DNA from: Paraescarpia echinospica
Taxonomy: Eukaryota; Annelida; Polychaeta; Sabellida; Siboglinidae
Direction of reading: 5' to 3'
NCBI GenBank assembly: GCA_020002185.1
Contig: CM034543.1
Coordinates: 30,264,439 to 30,328,438 of the forward strand
Length of the DNA: 64,000 nucleotides
Position numbers and translations under genes: made by a program. Of this stretch, positions 34,845 through 46,004 are shown one piece after another (positions within the stretch are counted from its first letter, which is position 1; each line of letters opens with the position of its first letter). The notes beneath the pieces were generated by a model. That model saw nothing but the letters and a program-made list of their open reading frames with translations, had not been told where the DNA came from and did no database searches.

Positions 34845-35750
34845 TTCTCTCTGCTAGTATCTCTGATGTGAGATCGCATGAAATTTTTAATGCAGTAGAA
34901 TGCACTAAATAGTGATAGGTACAAGGATGCTGCTATGTTTGGAGTGGATATTCAAGATCAGCATGCAATAGTTTGTAAAGGTTCACTGGTTTGTGATTCT
35001 GAGTGTTTCTCTACAGAGTAATGTCTAGTTATTCGCTCTTCTTTTACAGAGATGGTTTCCAGTTTATCAAATGTTGTGGCCTTGAACAACACAGCTCAGT
35101 ATTTCTGATGCCTTTAGTCATCATGGCTTAAATTACAACCTTGCTTATCCACTGTAGCTCCCTAGCGCCTTGACAACTGGAATACTTATGGATTTTGAGA
35201 TTGACCAATCCTTTTGTTTTGATGCACCTCTGAGCTTGGTTTCCAAGGATTTAGGCACAATAGAAGTTATCTTTTTATTATTAAATATTATTATGGGAAT
35301 ATCGCAGGAATATGATGGAGATATGTCATCATCACATAGCATAGTGCATGCATGTGTGACACAGGCTATATACTGGATCTAAATACATCAGATTAATCTT
35401 TTAATTGCTGTTATTTCCACTGGTGGGTTGCATGAGCTTCTTTTAAATACACATGATTAATGTTTTAGCTGTCGTTACATTGTGTTATCTCCACTGATGC
35501 GAGAACTATATCTGTCAGCTTGATTCATCATGTTCTAATATCTGGCCATGGATCGCAATGTTCACAGAGTGAGATGTATTCAATCAGTTTCAATGATGCC
35601 TTCAATGTTTTAATTGCTTGGAAGCTACAGCAAAGACACTCCTTACCAGTTCACTTTTGTTTCTTTTATGTAATCTCAAGTAGTAGAATATTTCTTGAGA
35701 GACTGTCTGTTCTGAAGCTCAAGTCTTTTAATTGATTGTCACTCCATTTA
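34845..35750. other. Unassigned spacer
   Basis: No supported gene. Confidence 0.3.
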
Positions 35751-35755
35751 AAGCA

Positions 35756-36115
35756 AGGTTGCATGTCTGTTCTACTACAACCTGGAAAACAGTCTAAAGG
35801 AGAACAGCATAGGCGCTATAAAGACGTCTTCAAATCCACCTTTAAAAGATGCGACATTGACCCAAACACCTGGGAATCTGAGACTCTATCACAAACTAAA
35901 TGGCAGTTGATTACTCAAAATGGCAGAGTCATTCGAAGCCAGCTTACTAACAAACATAGCCAAAAGTGCAAGGCTAGGAAGATCGGAGCCATGGAAAATA
36001 TGCAAAAAACACCATCACTACATTCCGGTTATATATGTTCACAATGACGGAAGCTGTGCCGACCAAAGATTGGACTCACGCAATCTACGAATACACACCA
36101 AATGACACTGACAAT
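35756..36115 (+). pseudogene. LINE ORF2 C-terminal fragment (RYKD/WE type)
   Basis: PGKQSKGEQHRRYKDVFKST, then FKRCDIDPNTWESETLSQTKW and a long basic helix, then YICSQ and, in the next frame, NDGSCADQRLDSRNLRIHTK. This follows the LINE tail pattern GKR..G...RYKD..K..L..C.I.P..WE, ending in a CxxC...C..R.GL..H zinc-knuckle-like segment. One frameshift separates the last two pieces. Confidence 0.65.
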
Positions 36116-36149
36116 CCATAGAAAGATCGTCCTCGCTACGAGTGATGGC

Positions 36150-36352
36150 CAATGATGATGATGACCACAACGAACACGTACGTTGAACACCCAAGGGAAG
36201 GAAAGCAGAGGAAGGCCGAGAAACACCTGACAGAGACGCCAAGAGCAGAAGAAAGAAGATGGGTTAGTCCGGGAATGAAATTGATAAATAGCATCAAACT
36301 GACAACAATGGAGGACCACGGTTGATGACCTACTAGCGAACAAACAGGCTAA
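36150..36352 (+). pseudogene. Second LINE tail fragment
   Basis: In mixed frames: RGRPRNT, QRRQEQKKEDG, and QWRTTVDDLLANKQAK before a stop. This matches the GRP+.TW ... QWR..V..L tail of a different LINE from the one just upstream. Very decayed. Confidence 0.45.
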
Positions 36353-36377
36353 AGTAAGTAATTACTAATACCTCACA

Positions 36378-36802
36378 GCCTTCAAAATAGCGCTTGTCCG
36401 GGACAAGTAAAAATTTGTCAACACAAGTAGAATGTCCACTGATGGTTATCGGGTGGACAAGTGAAAATTGACAGTATATTTGAACAAAATTTACAGTATA
36501 TTTCAGGGTGTATGTTACTGCTGTCGATTTCATTGAAGCTAATGAAAACAAACATTTAAATTCTGCCATTTTCTACAAGCGATGACGTGTTGCTATAAGC
36601 ATCTGGGTTACAAACTTGACTGGTGTTATTCCTTTTGGTTGCATCATGGCGGCACTACAATTTTATTTCACTTCAAATAGTAATTCAGTTGTTGCTTTTT
36701 TGCAACGCTTGTTTACAGATTGCTTTCCATTAGCATTTATCCGGACAAGTGAACATTTTGGCGGACAAGTAGATTTTAAAACTCACTTGTCCAGCGAATA
36801 AT
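36378..36802. mobile_element. MITE rich in GGACAAGT words
   Basis: Left end agcgcttgtccgggacaag and right end ttgtccagcgaata are loosely inverted. GGACAAGT/ACTTGTCC occurs at least six times in both orientations, concentrated in the outer 100 bp of each end, the arrangement of subterminal transposase-binding repeats. About 425 bp. The exact termini are uncertain. Confidence 0.55.
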
Positions 36803-36809
36803 TACAAAT

Positions 36810-37605
36810 TCTGGCTTATTTCTAATGCTGCCTCACTTTTTATAGTTAGACTCATTTATTAACTATGTTTGACCTGGTTAGTGATGTTTACTTGTGACCC
36901 ATATATTGTTTGTTTTAGTACCTTTACAACTATTTCTTTCTATTTACCATATCAAAAGAGCTTAGGGTTCTGTTAACAAGTCTCAACAAAATATAAAATT
37001 ACTAATATCATACAAAAGTACAATATCATTTAATATAATAGTCTCCAAACTCCTGATAATTTAAACAAGAAATTTAATTCAAATAGCCACAACCTCATGA
37101 GGTAGATAGCAAGCAAACCTATTGATATATTTTTCCAGCGTAACAGCCAGTTGTTTTAGAATAATGTTCCTAGACGGCCGATCTAGTGGTGAAAACAATG
37201 TATAACTGTACCTGTTTCTTTTTAATCCCAGTGGTGACATAGTTGTCCGCATCCCGACAAAAGAGGTCACATAGTCATGTTTATCCCACGTACGAACTTG
37301 TGAATATGGCGTATCACAAAGTCAGCAAGCAGCTAAATCATGCCATGCTCATTCCTAATTAGCCGCTCATAAACCATACAAGGAGCAAAGTCGCTGAAGG
37401 TCATGGTGATCTGAGCACATCACACCTGTCTAAACCATCCACACTAACCGCCTTACACCACCTGATCCAGTCAACCTGCGAATACATCATGTCTCTCTTT
37501 GTCAACTGCCAGTAGCGAGAGACTGATGTAGAGAGACTAGGTATGAGACACGTCAGTGCATGTCTATATGTGAATATGCAGACTTGGAGGCACTGTAACT
37601 GCATC
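36810..37605. other. Unassigned spacer
   Basis: No supported gene. Confidence 0.3.
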
Positions 37606-37611
37606 TCCACC

Positions 37612-37732
37612 CAGGAGCCAAAGTCCATACGCCTCTTTCTATGGTCATTCGCATCTTGAGACTATCTTGAGACCATCGGTCTCTGATCTATTAATTGGTG
37701 GCGTATTTCAGAAAACACAAGAACAGTTGTCT
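37612..37732. repeat. Dispersed repeat, copy 2
   Basis: Partner of 34283-34388; see there. Confidence 0.5.
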
Positions 37733-37829
37733 TTCTTTCTCCACAAAATGAATGATGGCACCACTGTACACAGTGATCATAATTTACTTAAGTTTTGTTA
37801 TGCTCGGCTCCGTAGAGAACGTTTCTCCT

Positions 37830-37915
37830 AGGCACAGGACTCCTCAAAGTGCTTTACACTTAAATCACTGGCAGGTCTGTTCATTTGAACACCCTCTCAA
37901 CTTCTCTGTAGAGAT
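37830..37915 (-). mobile_element. tRNA-SINE tail fragment
   Basis: Only the tail-proximal body remains: ggactcctcaaagtgctttacact, cactggcaggtctgttcatttgaacacc, caacttctctg. Confidence 0.7.
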
Positions 37916-37919
37916 GAGG

Positions 37920-38412
37920 TAAAAGGGTGAATGTGTAAGGAGAAAGGAAATGCAACTGTTTTTCAAAACGGTCAAAATTTTGCATGGCTTCTGACTTTTT
38001 CATGAATGAAAGTCACATTTTCAAGTGAAAAAAAAATCAGTTTTTACGATAAGTTTATCAGTTGTGGGGCTACAATCATGATTCAACCATCTATTACTAT
38101 GTTTTAGATACAAGGAATCTATTAAAACCACATCCAGATACAACCCTACAGCTTTTAGTTTTCATGAAAATTGCATTTTATATTAAAAAATAAGCTTCCG
38201 TCAAGTAAAATATCTTTAATAATGGTTAGTAATCATGAGGAACTCGTTCACTCATCTAGATATTCTCCTACATTCGTAATACCATCATTTCTTTTTGTGT
38301 TGTGAATTCGTACGTATGTGACATTGACAGTATGGTTCATGTAGATACCAGTAGGCCATCAAAGCATGCTGACAGTAGGCATGATATCTTTGATATCGGG
38401 TAATTAAAAAAC
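37920..38412 (+). repeat. ~500-bp dispersed repeat, copy 1
   Basis: Aligns with the reverse complement of 46005-46512. Shared words include 'aggagaaaggaaatg', 'tttttagatacaaggantctatta', 'catgaggaactngttcact', 'atgtgacattgacag' and 'catcaaagcatgntgacag'. AT-rich, with no coding frame shared. Confidence 0.75.
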
Positions 38413-38709
38413 TAAGCGAAATGAACCTTTTTTATTCCCAATCTGAATGAAATATAATCTAAAAATAGTGTCCTGATATTCAACTAATTTTTTAACCCAC
38501 TCCATCACCCTTTTCAAGGCCCCTTTTGGTTACGCTTTTTTGTACATTTTCTGCACAGTTTCTTGCGACACCTAGCGATCGTTAATTTAACAAGATTGCC
38601 ATCCAGAGAATTAACTCTAGATGGCAGGTGGACAAGGAAGTCTTTTGGCTTATCAAGAGTCCAACCCTTTTATCTACACATATCCAGCCCTTCTGAGGTA
38701 TGTGTCGAT

Positions 38710-39810
38710 TTAATTTTTAAACATATTCACACTACTAGCACCCACACAATCATCAGATAATCTGTTCCATTCATTCAGTCCTTTGAATGAGAACTTTCTT
38801 ACATCTAATCTACACTGCTCCTTTACTAATGTAACTTCATGTCCTCTAGTCTTTCTATCTTTCTTAACTGAAAAAAACATATTTCTATCAATATTTTCAT
38901 AACCATTCAATATTTTAAACACTTCTATCTGATCTCCTCTCAATCTCCTGGTCTCTACTGTTGTTAAACCACATTCTTTTAGGCGTTTTTCATAACTAAG
39001 ATCCCTCAGTTTTTGTATCATTTTAGTCGCTCTCCTCTGTACTCTTTCTAGCATATCTATGTCCTTCTTGCCATATGGCCTCCACGCTTGTATACAATAT
39101 TCTAAATGAGGCCTAACTATTGTTTTGTACAGCGGTATTATTAGTTCTTTTTCTTTATATGCTATATTTTGCCTAATCAATCCAAGGATTTGATTTCCTT
39201 TTGAAGCTGCAATTCCACACTGCTCTGAAACCTTCATGTCAGCATTAATTGTCAGCCCTAAGTCTTTTTCTTTTACAGTAGTACTTACCGGTAGTACAGT
39301 TCCCCCCATTGTATATTCTACATATTCGTTCCCATGTCCTGTGTGAAGGCATTTACATTTCCCAAAATTGAACAACATTTGCCACTTTTCAGACCATTTG
39401 ATCAACCTGTCATCTTGTAAATGCTGTCTATCTCCATCACTTTTAATCCTTCTAAACACTTTTGTATCATCTGCAAATTTCAACACCTTGCTAGCTATAT
39501 CATCGTCCAAATCGTTTATATATATTAAGAATAATATAGGTCCCAGTATTGATCCCTGTGGAACCCCACTCAAAACTGATTTCCAGTTTGAAGCCTCCCC
39601 ATCAACAACTACCCGTTATCTTCTGTCAATCAGCCATTTTTCTATCCAGTTAATTATACCATTTCCTATGCCATGGGCCTTTAGTTTAAGCAGTGATCTT
39701 TGATATGACACTTTGTCGAAAGCTTTTTGAAAATCTAAGTAGATGATATCTACTGGTGATCCATCATCTACCCACTTTCTTCCAAAAAACATAACATATT
39801 TGTTAAACAT
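38710..39810 (-). pseudogene. CR1 RT palm/thumb with FADD, one stop
   Basis: KWVDDGSPVDIIYLDFQKAF (first catalytic Asp), then a TAG/TGA-type stop at about 39616, then SGVPQGSILGPILFLIYIND, KVLKFADDTKVF (catalytic pair), MLFNFGKCKC, KEKDLGLTINADMKVSEQCG, PLYKTIVRPHLEYCIQAWRP and MLERVQRRATKMI. Apart from one stop and the upstream frameshift, the catalytic motifs are intact, so this copy is fairly young. Confidence 0.9.
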
Positions 39811-40157
39811 GACCTCGCTTTTAGAAACCCATGTTGAGATGGGTTTATCAAGTTATGTTTAACAAGAAAATCCACCATGTGATCTTTAATTAGTCTTTCT
39901 AATAATTTACAAATCACCGATGTTAAACTAACTGGTCTATAATTATTTGAATTGTTTCTCGAACCTTTTTTAAATAACGGTATAATGTTTGCTTCTTTCC
40001 ATTCTAAAGGAACCACTCCCTGTTCTAATGACAAGTTGAAAACTGTTGCAAGCGGTATGCTAATTTGTTCTACAATTTCCAATAGTAGTTTGGGTGGAAT
40101 ACCATCCACTCCAGGTGATTTATTATCCTTCATAGCCCTACTTTTCTTAGCTACCAT
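39768..40157 (-). pseudogene. CR1 RT fingers fragment
   Basis: AMKDNKSPGVDGIPPKLLLE, PLATVFNLSLEQGVVPLEWK, EANIIPLFKKGSRNNSNNYR, PVSLTSVICKLLERLIKDHM, SQHGFLKARSCLTNMLCFLE: RT blocks 0-2 in order. An extra T at the end shifts the frame before the palm. Confidence 0.9.
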
Positions 40158-40361
40158 TTCTGGGGTTACAATTAACTGTCTTAAATAGTCTGATTCTGTC
40201 CCTTGAACTTAGCCTCTGGTACTGGCAGTGAACTAGTGTCTTCTCTGATGTCACCACAGGTAGCATCGCTAGGATTTAGCATGGCACGCATCTGTGCAGG
40301 TTGGTGTTTCGTAAAATTGCAATTGTGGAATTTAAAATCTTTTTATATCAACTTACAGATA

Positions 40362-40598
40362 ATAATCTTACCTACAAATGTGTCACTAGATGCACACAGG
40401 AATTGTATTTACTTTTTGAGTTATTGCCGTTTGAACATTGCGAATGCTCAAACTTGCAATGGGATTTAATATTTGTTTGATATCACAGAGAAGACAAACA
40501 ATCTTATCTACAAGTTTGTTAATGGATGTACCCAGGATTAATTTTTTGTTTTTTTTAGTTATTGCCGTTTGACCATCGTGAATGCTAAATCCTAGAAT
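40362..40598. repeat. Two-copy ~125-bp tandem repeat
   Basis: 'aatcttacctacaaatgtgt ... gttattgccgtttgaacattgcgaatgct' is followed by 'aatcttatctacaagtttgt ... gttattgccgtttgaccatcgtgaatgct'. The second unit is shorter in the middle. Confidence 0.7.
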
Positions 40599-40906
40599 GA
40601 ATACACAGCAGCAGATATAATAGGGTAAGTCAATATCAGAATCAATAAGCCATATTAAAGTCATCAACAGATGGATCGATACGCCAGGAGCTAAGGTGGA
40701 TGTGCAAGGTTATAAAGGTGTTTTTAAATGACGGCAAAATTGTATAATATTTTCAACTGATCTAACACTAAAAAGGAGCATATTCCAGAGTTGGTGCAGC
40801 AACAGAAAATGCCGTAGTTCCACTTTATAGCCTGCTGGTGCTCAATGGCAGAACCCTGAGCTCGTTTGCTATACAAATTAAACAAGAGTGGATGTAGTTG
40901 GTAAAG

Positions 40907-41017
40907 GTCATTTAATAATTGTATCAACAGGAATTAAATCACATACACCAATCGATGAGACAAAGCAGAACAAATCATACTCTCATCGAGGTACTACACC
41001 AACAATTATTAAATGAC
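40907..41017. repeat. 16-bp perfect inverted repeat, 79-bp loop
   Basis: GTCATTTAATAATTGT (40907-40922) and ACAATTATTAAATGAC (41002-41017) are exact reverse complements. No known element is recognised; see findings. Confidence 0.75.
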
Positions 41018-41019
41018 AA

Positions 41020-42450
41020 TCAGATCAGAAAAGGTGGGGTGCCGGCCAGTCGAATGTGTGCCACCACCTGAGATGGACGACAACCTGGTGCCTGTACCCC
41101 TGTCTGACGATGAGACGACTGCCCCTTCCACTATTCACGACACCGACACTAAGGATAGAGCCAGCCAACGACAGTGGAGTGATGCTCAAAGCGATGGCTT
41201 ATTACTTTTCCATTACATGTATTTTGTTTTATAAATGCCAGCTGCTGGTCAACATTCTAACGGCATGTTACATTGTGAAAAGGCAGTAGGCTTGCCTGCA
41301 GAATGACATTACGCTTGACAAGCGAGCTAATTGCTGTGTTTGAATACTGCAGTTGGGTTGGGGAATGGGGTTGTACCCAACTGGCTATGACTTCAGTCAC
41401 TCCACACACTCATAACACACACAAAGGACAGGGTTTCTGAAACATGCAGCCAGATAATAGGAACTGCAACATGTATTCACATTAAAGTATAAGTATCAAT
41501 AGCTACTAGATGTACATTCATGTATTGGTGGTAGACAGGTGATGACGGATGAACTTCAGCAATAAATAAAAGATCTGTCATTGAAACAAAGCTTGTAATT
41601 TATGTATAGACTATTAACTAATTTGTTACATGCAACATCATGTTCAGTGATTACTGATAAAGAATTCTAATGATGCATTACAATTCTGTGCAGCCGTCAT
41701 AAACGCCATGCACAAATAGACAAAATATTATTCCTTCATCATTGTTAGTCAAAAATACATCAGATCTGTAACTTGTCACAGCTAACATTTGTTGCCATTT
41801 GCCTTTGCACATTTTTCAAACAACCTTCGGCAGTCCAGGCAGTGCTACGCTCGCTTTGGGACTGTTTTGAGTCCCAAACACTCGCGATGGTAGCTCTTCA
41901 CTTTGCAGTCTCTGGCACTGCAGACGAGGACGTCTGTGGCCGTAGCCGGCTGGCAGCAGTAGATCAGCGTACCTGCTGGGACGTCACTGCCATGGGCGGT
42001 CACTCGAGAGTACCACTACCCAATAAGTTCAGGAAGGATGCCGCCCACGTAAAACTGATCAAATGTGTGTATCTGACACGACTTATGGGATCTAAATTTG
42101 CAACAACATCAGAGAGATGCGACATTCGCCATGCTGAAACAGAATTTGTTTGACCACCAAAATGGATGCACCATGGGCAATCATGTGGTATTAGAATCCA
42201 CTGGACTTATTTTTTTATACATGGAGAGTTTGATGCTGTTTGTACCTGACAGCAATTACTCAACTCGTTGACTCTTATCCTTTACCCTAGGAACACAACC
42301 CAGAATATAACAAGGCATTTACATAGTTTTTGTGACACTATAACATTGTAGCGCCGACTGCCTGCCTAGTGGTTTAGTTCCATAATATAATTATAATAAA
42401 ATATTACTTCATGAAAACATAAACAAAAAAGTGTAAAGAAAATCAATAGT
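41020..42450. other. Unassigned spacer
   Basis: Two moderate open frames (41013-41234 and 41773-42153, +) have no recognisable motif or homology within the window. I do not call them genes. Confidence 0.3.
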
Positions 42451-42456
42451 TTGCAT

Positions 42457-43190
42457 GGTCTCAGGATTGAACCGGCATCGCTCGATTATAAAATAAATGA
42501 CAAGAAACCAATGCGCCTACCAACTGAGCTATCGGCACCAGCAGAAACTCACCGACTGATTTAAGTTGTTATGATAAATTGTACAATTCCTTCATATATT
42601 GATATTCTAGTGATATTATGAGATTATACACGTTACTTTCTGTAGCTGCATGGATACAATATCTGTTAGCTATGTATGTTTATTGGTGTAGATTATCTCC
42701 CGTTGGTTGCATTCGATATAATTATTCTGAAAACGAGCCCAAGCTCGGCGATACCTAGTCGACTTGTAGGCCCATTCGCATTCATTGTTTTGAATAAAAT
42801 TTGATTCATGTGGAACCGTAAGATAACTGCTTGTTCCTCTATGATGACTAGTGTTTGCATTACATCGGAATATTGCACAATAACTCATTCTGATGCTCGT
42901 TTCGACCCAAAAGCTATACTTGTAAACATGCTCTGAATGCATGGAAAGGGTCAGCCTGATGCGAATTTGAGTCATAAGTGACGTCACATCTCGGCATCCC
43001 GAAAAGCGTGCCAAAAATATGCATATTCGAAAATGTCCGGATGCACAGCATAAAATGTGGAATATCTAATTCATTGAATTTTTTTATTTTGTTTGGCTTG
43101 GACATGGAAATAGATAGCAGGATGTAATATAACATGAATTCAAGCAATAGGTTTTTTATTCCCTTTAATGAAAAATGGTTAGCTAGTGAC
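42457..43190 (-). mobile_element. tRNA-containing dispersed repeat, copy B (unsplit)
   Basis: Minus strand, 43190 to 42457. It ends in a tRNA-like segment (42539-42457): GGTGCCGATAGCTCAGTTGG with A-box TAGCTCAGTTGGTA and B-box GGTTCAATCC, but with an overlong, unpaired anticodon region. The same order is kept in copy A at 5222-7510. It is not a standard SINE, since the tRNA-like part is at the 3' end of the shared block in tRNA sense. It shows the empty site for the LINE in copy A at 42885-42891. Confidence 0.75.
42670..43014 (-). CDS. Open frame in the tRNA-containing repeat, THAP-like start?
   Basis: 114 residues. Internal Met begins MSYCAIFRCNANTSHHRGTS, then SYLTVPHESNFIQNNECEWA and RYRRAWARF. 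The same frame is present in copy A with one stop, so it may have been coding in the parent. C-x4-C-N ... Y..P....W is faintly like a THAP zinc finger start, but the later C-x2-H is not in place. Low confidence. Confidence 0.25.
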   Translation of the reverse strand: MARFSGCRDVTSLMTQIRIRLTLSMHSEHVYKYSFWVETSIRMSYCAIFRCNANTSHHRGTSSYLTVPHESNFIQNNECEWAYKSTRYRRAWARFQNNYIECNQREIIYTNKHT

Positions 43191-43259
43191 CATTGAGAAG
43201 GAGATCCCGCGTAACTGCACCTATACGTCACCAGAGATGCAAAATGATGTCACTGCTAT

Positions 43260-44755
43260 CATGGCTGACATGATTACTGAATCAAATCAGCCAATGTTCC
43301 ATACTTTTCCCTGATGGTAGACGGTAGTAGGAACAAATGCAATGTTGAACACCTGGCAATCGCACTCCATTGCGTAAAGAATGGCAAAGCTTATGAGTCA
43401 TTGCTTAAGATGCACCACACAGAGAAGCTAGATGCTGCATCTATGACAACAGTGATTCTTGAAACTCTTCGAAATATGTCTCAACATGTCCCATATCATC
43501 TCGCAATGCTATGATGGTGCTTGTTGCATGAGCGGGGACAAAGGGGGTGTGCAGTGTCCAGGAACATTCTGGCCGGTTGATTCCGTATCATGTACATTAT
43601 TTTAACCATTGATTTCACCTTGTTGTAGTTGATTCTGTGAGCACTATCCCAGCGATCTACTAATTCTTTGGTAAAATTGGCGTTCTATACAACTTCTTCC
43701 AAAAACCAAAGGTAAATAAGTTGTATGATGGAACAAGAGTGAAACGAGTTCTGGACACTCGTTGGTCTGGACGTTTAGACGCTGTGACTGCAGTGGTGAA
43801 CAACTTCCAGGTCATCTTAGATATCATAGCTGAAATCGCCCGGAGCAATGATTTCGATTGTGACACTACGACGACTGCAGGTGGACTATAAACCATCCTT
43901 CGCAGACCAAAATTCGTCTACACGGCCGTTGCTATAAAAAAGATTCTCGGTGTGCTGCGTCCTGCTGATAAGTGCGTGCAGTCAAGGGAGACAGACCTAC
44001 AGTAAATGAATACCTTGACAAAAACTGTCAGAGACAGCATCAAAACAATGAGAAGTGAAAGCGCTCATGATGAAAACTGGACAACTGCTACTTCTTTAGT
44101 AACCGCTGATGAAGAGATCATTGAGCCAGTTTGCCATCAATATCGTCTAACTCCAAACTGGCTGATGCAATCATGACGATGACAACAGGTAGAAATGAGG
44201 ATGAAGCACTTGACCCAACAGCACACAAGAAAATGTTCCAAATCATCGATACCATACTGTCAGAAATCCACAGGTGATTTGCAGACAACAAATGGCTCGA
44301 CGAGGCCCTCCAAGGGATTACATTCAGATCAGAAACTTTTCTGGAGGCTGATGCCCTACAGCCCCTATCAAAATTGGGAATAAAAATACCGACTGTAGAG
44401 GAATTGTTTGTTGCAAAGTCTTATTTGGAAAGAACATTGCTTCCTGAAACGGAATCTCTTGAAGTACAAATTGGCACACATCGTCTGCTAGAAGTGTTGC
44501 AAGCACAGCAAGTGGCATTCCCAGACACGTGTGCTCTGATTGTATCTGGGGCCACTGTTGCCAGCAGCCAGGCAGTGTGTGAATCAAGCCGTCGATGACA
44601 AGAATTGACTGCCCGCAGCAAAGGGCAATGACAACCGCCCATCAAGTGAACCTTGTATTATTATTATTTGAGAAGAAACGCACTGTGTCGCTCGACATGA
44701 CAAAGTTTGTGAGGAAGTTTGCCCAAAGGCACCCTCGGCTGCAATTGTTCTAGGC
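43260..44755 (+). pseudogene. Decayed hAT transposase, DUF4371/ZMYM1-like
   Basis: Pieces in order: MVDGSRNKCNVEHLAIALHC, ESLLKMHHTEKLDAASMTTV, SQCYDGACCMSGDKGGVQ, then in another frame YHVHYFNH*FHLVVVDSVS, LYNFFQKPKVNKLYDGTRVK, RVLDTRWSGRLDAVTAVVNN, ILGVLRPADKCVQSRETDLQ and, at the end, TAHQVNLVLLLFEKKRTVSL plus a basic tail LDMTKFVRKFAQRHPRLQLF. SQCYDGA..MSG..GG and TRW.G+..A...V..NF are signature motifs of the DUF4371 hAT group. At least eight stops or frameshifts. Confidence 0.85.
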
Positions 44756-44937
44756 AATGGAGGTATTGATTCCTATGGTTTTATATATAGTGAATCTGTT
44801 AAAACAATACTCAAAGCCCGAGTGGATACTTTCATGAATATTGCATTTGTATTGAAAGACATCCTTCAAGTAAAATAATTGTAATGACGTCTCATAAAGT
44901 GTGATACCCATGGTCTTACTGATATCCCTAACCCAAT

Positions 44938-45197
44938 TTAGCAAAGGAGCAGTGTAGATTAGATATAAGAAAGTTCTCATTCTCACAAAGGACTGTAAAT
45001 GAATGAAACAGATTATCTCCTGATTGTGTTGGTGCTAGGAGCGTGAATATGTTTAAAAATAAAATCGACACATACCTTAAAAGGGCGGGATACATGTAGA
45101 TAAAAAGTATTGCACTCTCGATAAGCCAAAAGGCTTCCTTGTCCACCTGCCATCTAGAGTAAATTTTCTGGATGGCAATCTTGTTAAATCAATCGTA
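44938..45197 (+). mobile_element. CR1-like LINE 3' end
   Basis: KEQCRLDIRKFSF, then NEWNRLSPDCVGARSVNMFK NKIDTYLKRAGYM, stop, and 3' UTR ending ctggatggcaatcttgttaaat. Same family as 38.6-40.3 kb, severely 5' truncated (about 260 bp). Confidence 0.9.
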
Positions 45198-45199
45198 CA

Positions 45200-46000
45200 T
45201 ATACCATAGACATAAACTTAAGACAGGTCACTTTCACTACATTTCATATTGTTAATAATGCTTTGTCCGGTCCTGGGGGCGACATTACTGGTGAGGTATA
45301 AGAATTCTAACAGATCTGGCAGTGGTTTCTAAACTAACCTACCGGGTACATATAAAGTGGAGGTCGTTTAGCATTAAAAAATTGACAGCAATACAGTTAA
45401 AATTATACTAGGTTATATTTGTTGATTTGCATTGCCAGGTCATTACTTTTAAAACTGAACAGCCACTAAACAATAAATGACTGTTGGGAACACAATAAGC
45501 TAAAGTTGTCTGTAAAATAATTTATTCTTTGAAAATAGTTATTTATTTAAAACAGAAGTTTACCTCATAGTATGGAATGATATTGGACCATATAAATTTT
45601 GTTATTGCTTGCAGAAGTAGTGGGTGATTTGCTTGATGGTGGATCAGTATTGTGTCCAAAGTAGTATAAATATAGGTGATATAGCTTGCACTAGTCCATG
45701 AGGGAGTGATAAACATTTTTCATCTTGTACCCAGAAGCGCCAGACAAAGAAACTATAATGCAAACAGCAACAATCAATTTGTGCACTATAGTTTTGAGGG
45801 AATTGTGCATGATAATGATTCAGATAATGATTCCGTTAGCATTGACCATGTATGCCCTAGCTGTGTCCAGAATTGCTCAAGACGAGTAGCCTTTGTCAAT
45901 GACAATATACCACACCTGATTCTGTGGAAGTAAATGGCCAGAAACTGTTTTCTATAAAGCTGACTAAGGACTAGGTGGTGTTTTCTACAACAAAATGGTC
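45200..46000. other. Unassigned spacer
   Basis: No supported gene. Confidence 0.3.
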
Positions 46001-46004
46001 TTTA

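Larger units (their letters stand above)
38571..40255 (-). mobile_element. 5'-truncated CR1-like LINE
   Basis: From 40255 down to about 38581 the minus strand holds the RT domain and 3' UTR of the same family as 61290-64000. The 3' end reads ggatggcaatcttgttaaat, shared with the 3' ends near 45190 and 50420. Homology to the longer copy stops at 40255 in the EN-RT linker, i.e. 5' truncation. A 9-bp word CCTAGCGAT lies just outside the 3' end (38571-38579) and its reverse complement ATCGCTAGG just outside the 5' end (40265-40273). Confidence 0.9.

Noticed and set aside
39368..39703. Plus-strand frame over the CR1
   Set aside because: Antisense shadow of the RT gene.
41773..42153. 126-codon plus-strand ORF as a host gene
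   Set aside because: No recognised domain, low-complexity start and no supporting signals; plausible by chance in 64 kb.
42457..42539. Functional tRNA gene on the minus strand
   Set aside because: A and B boxes are present, but the central region is overlong and unpaired and the acceptor arms do not match; it is part of a repeat.
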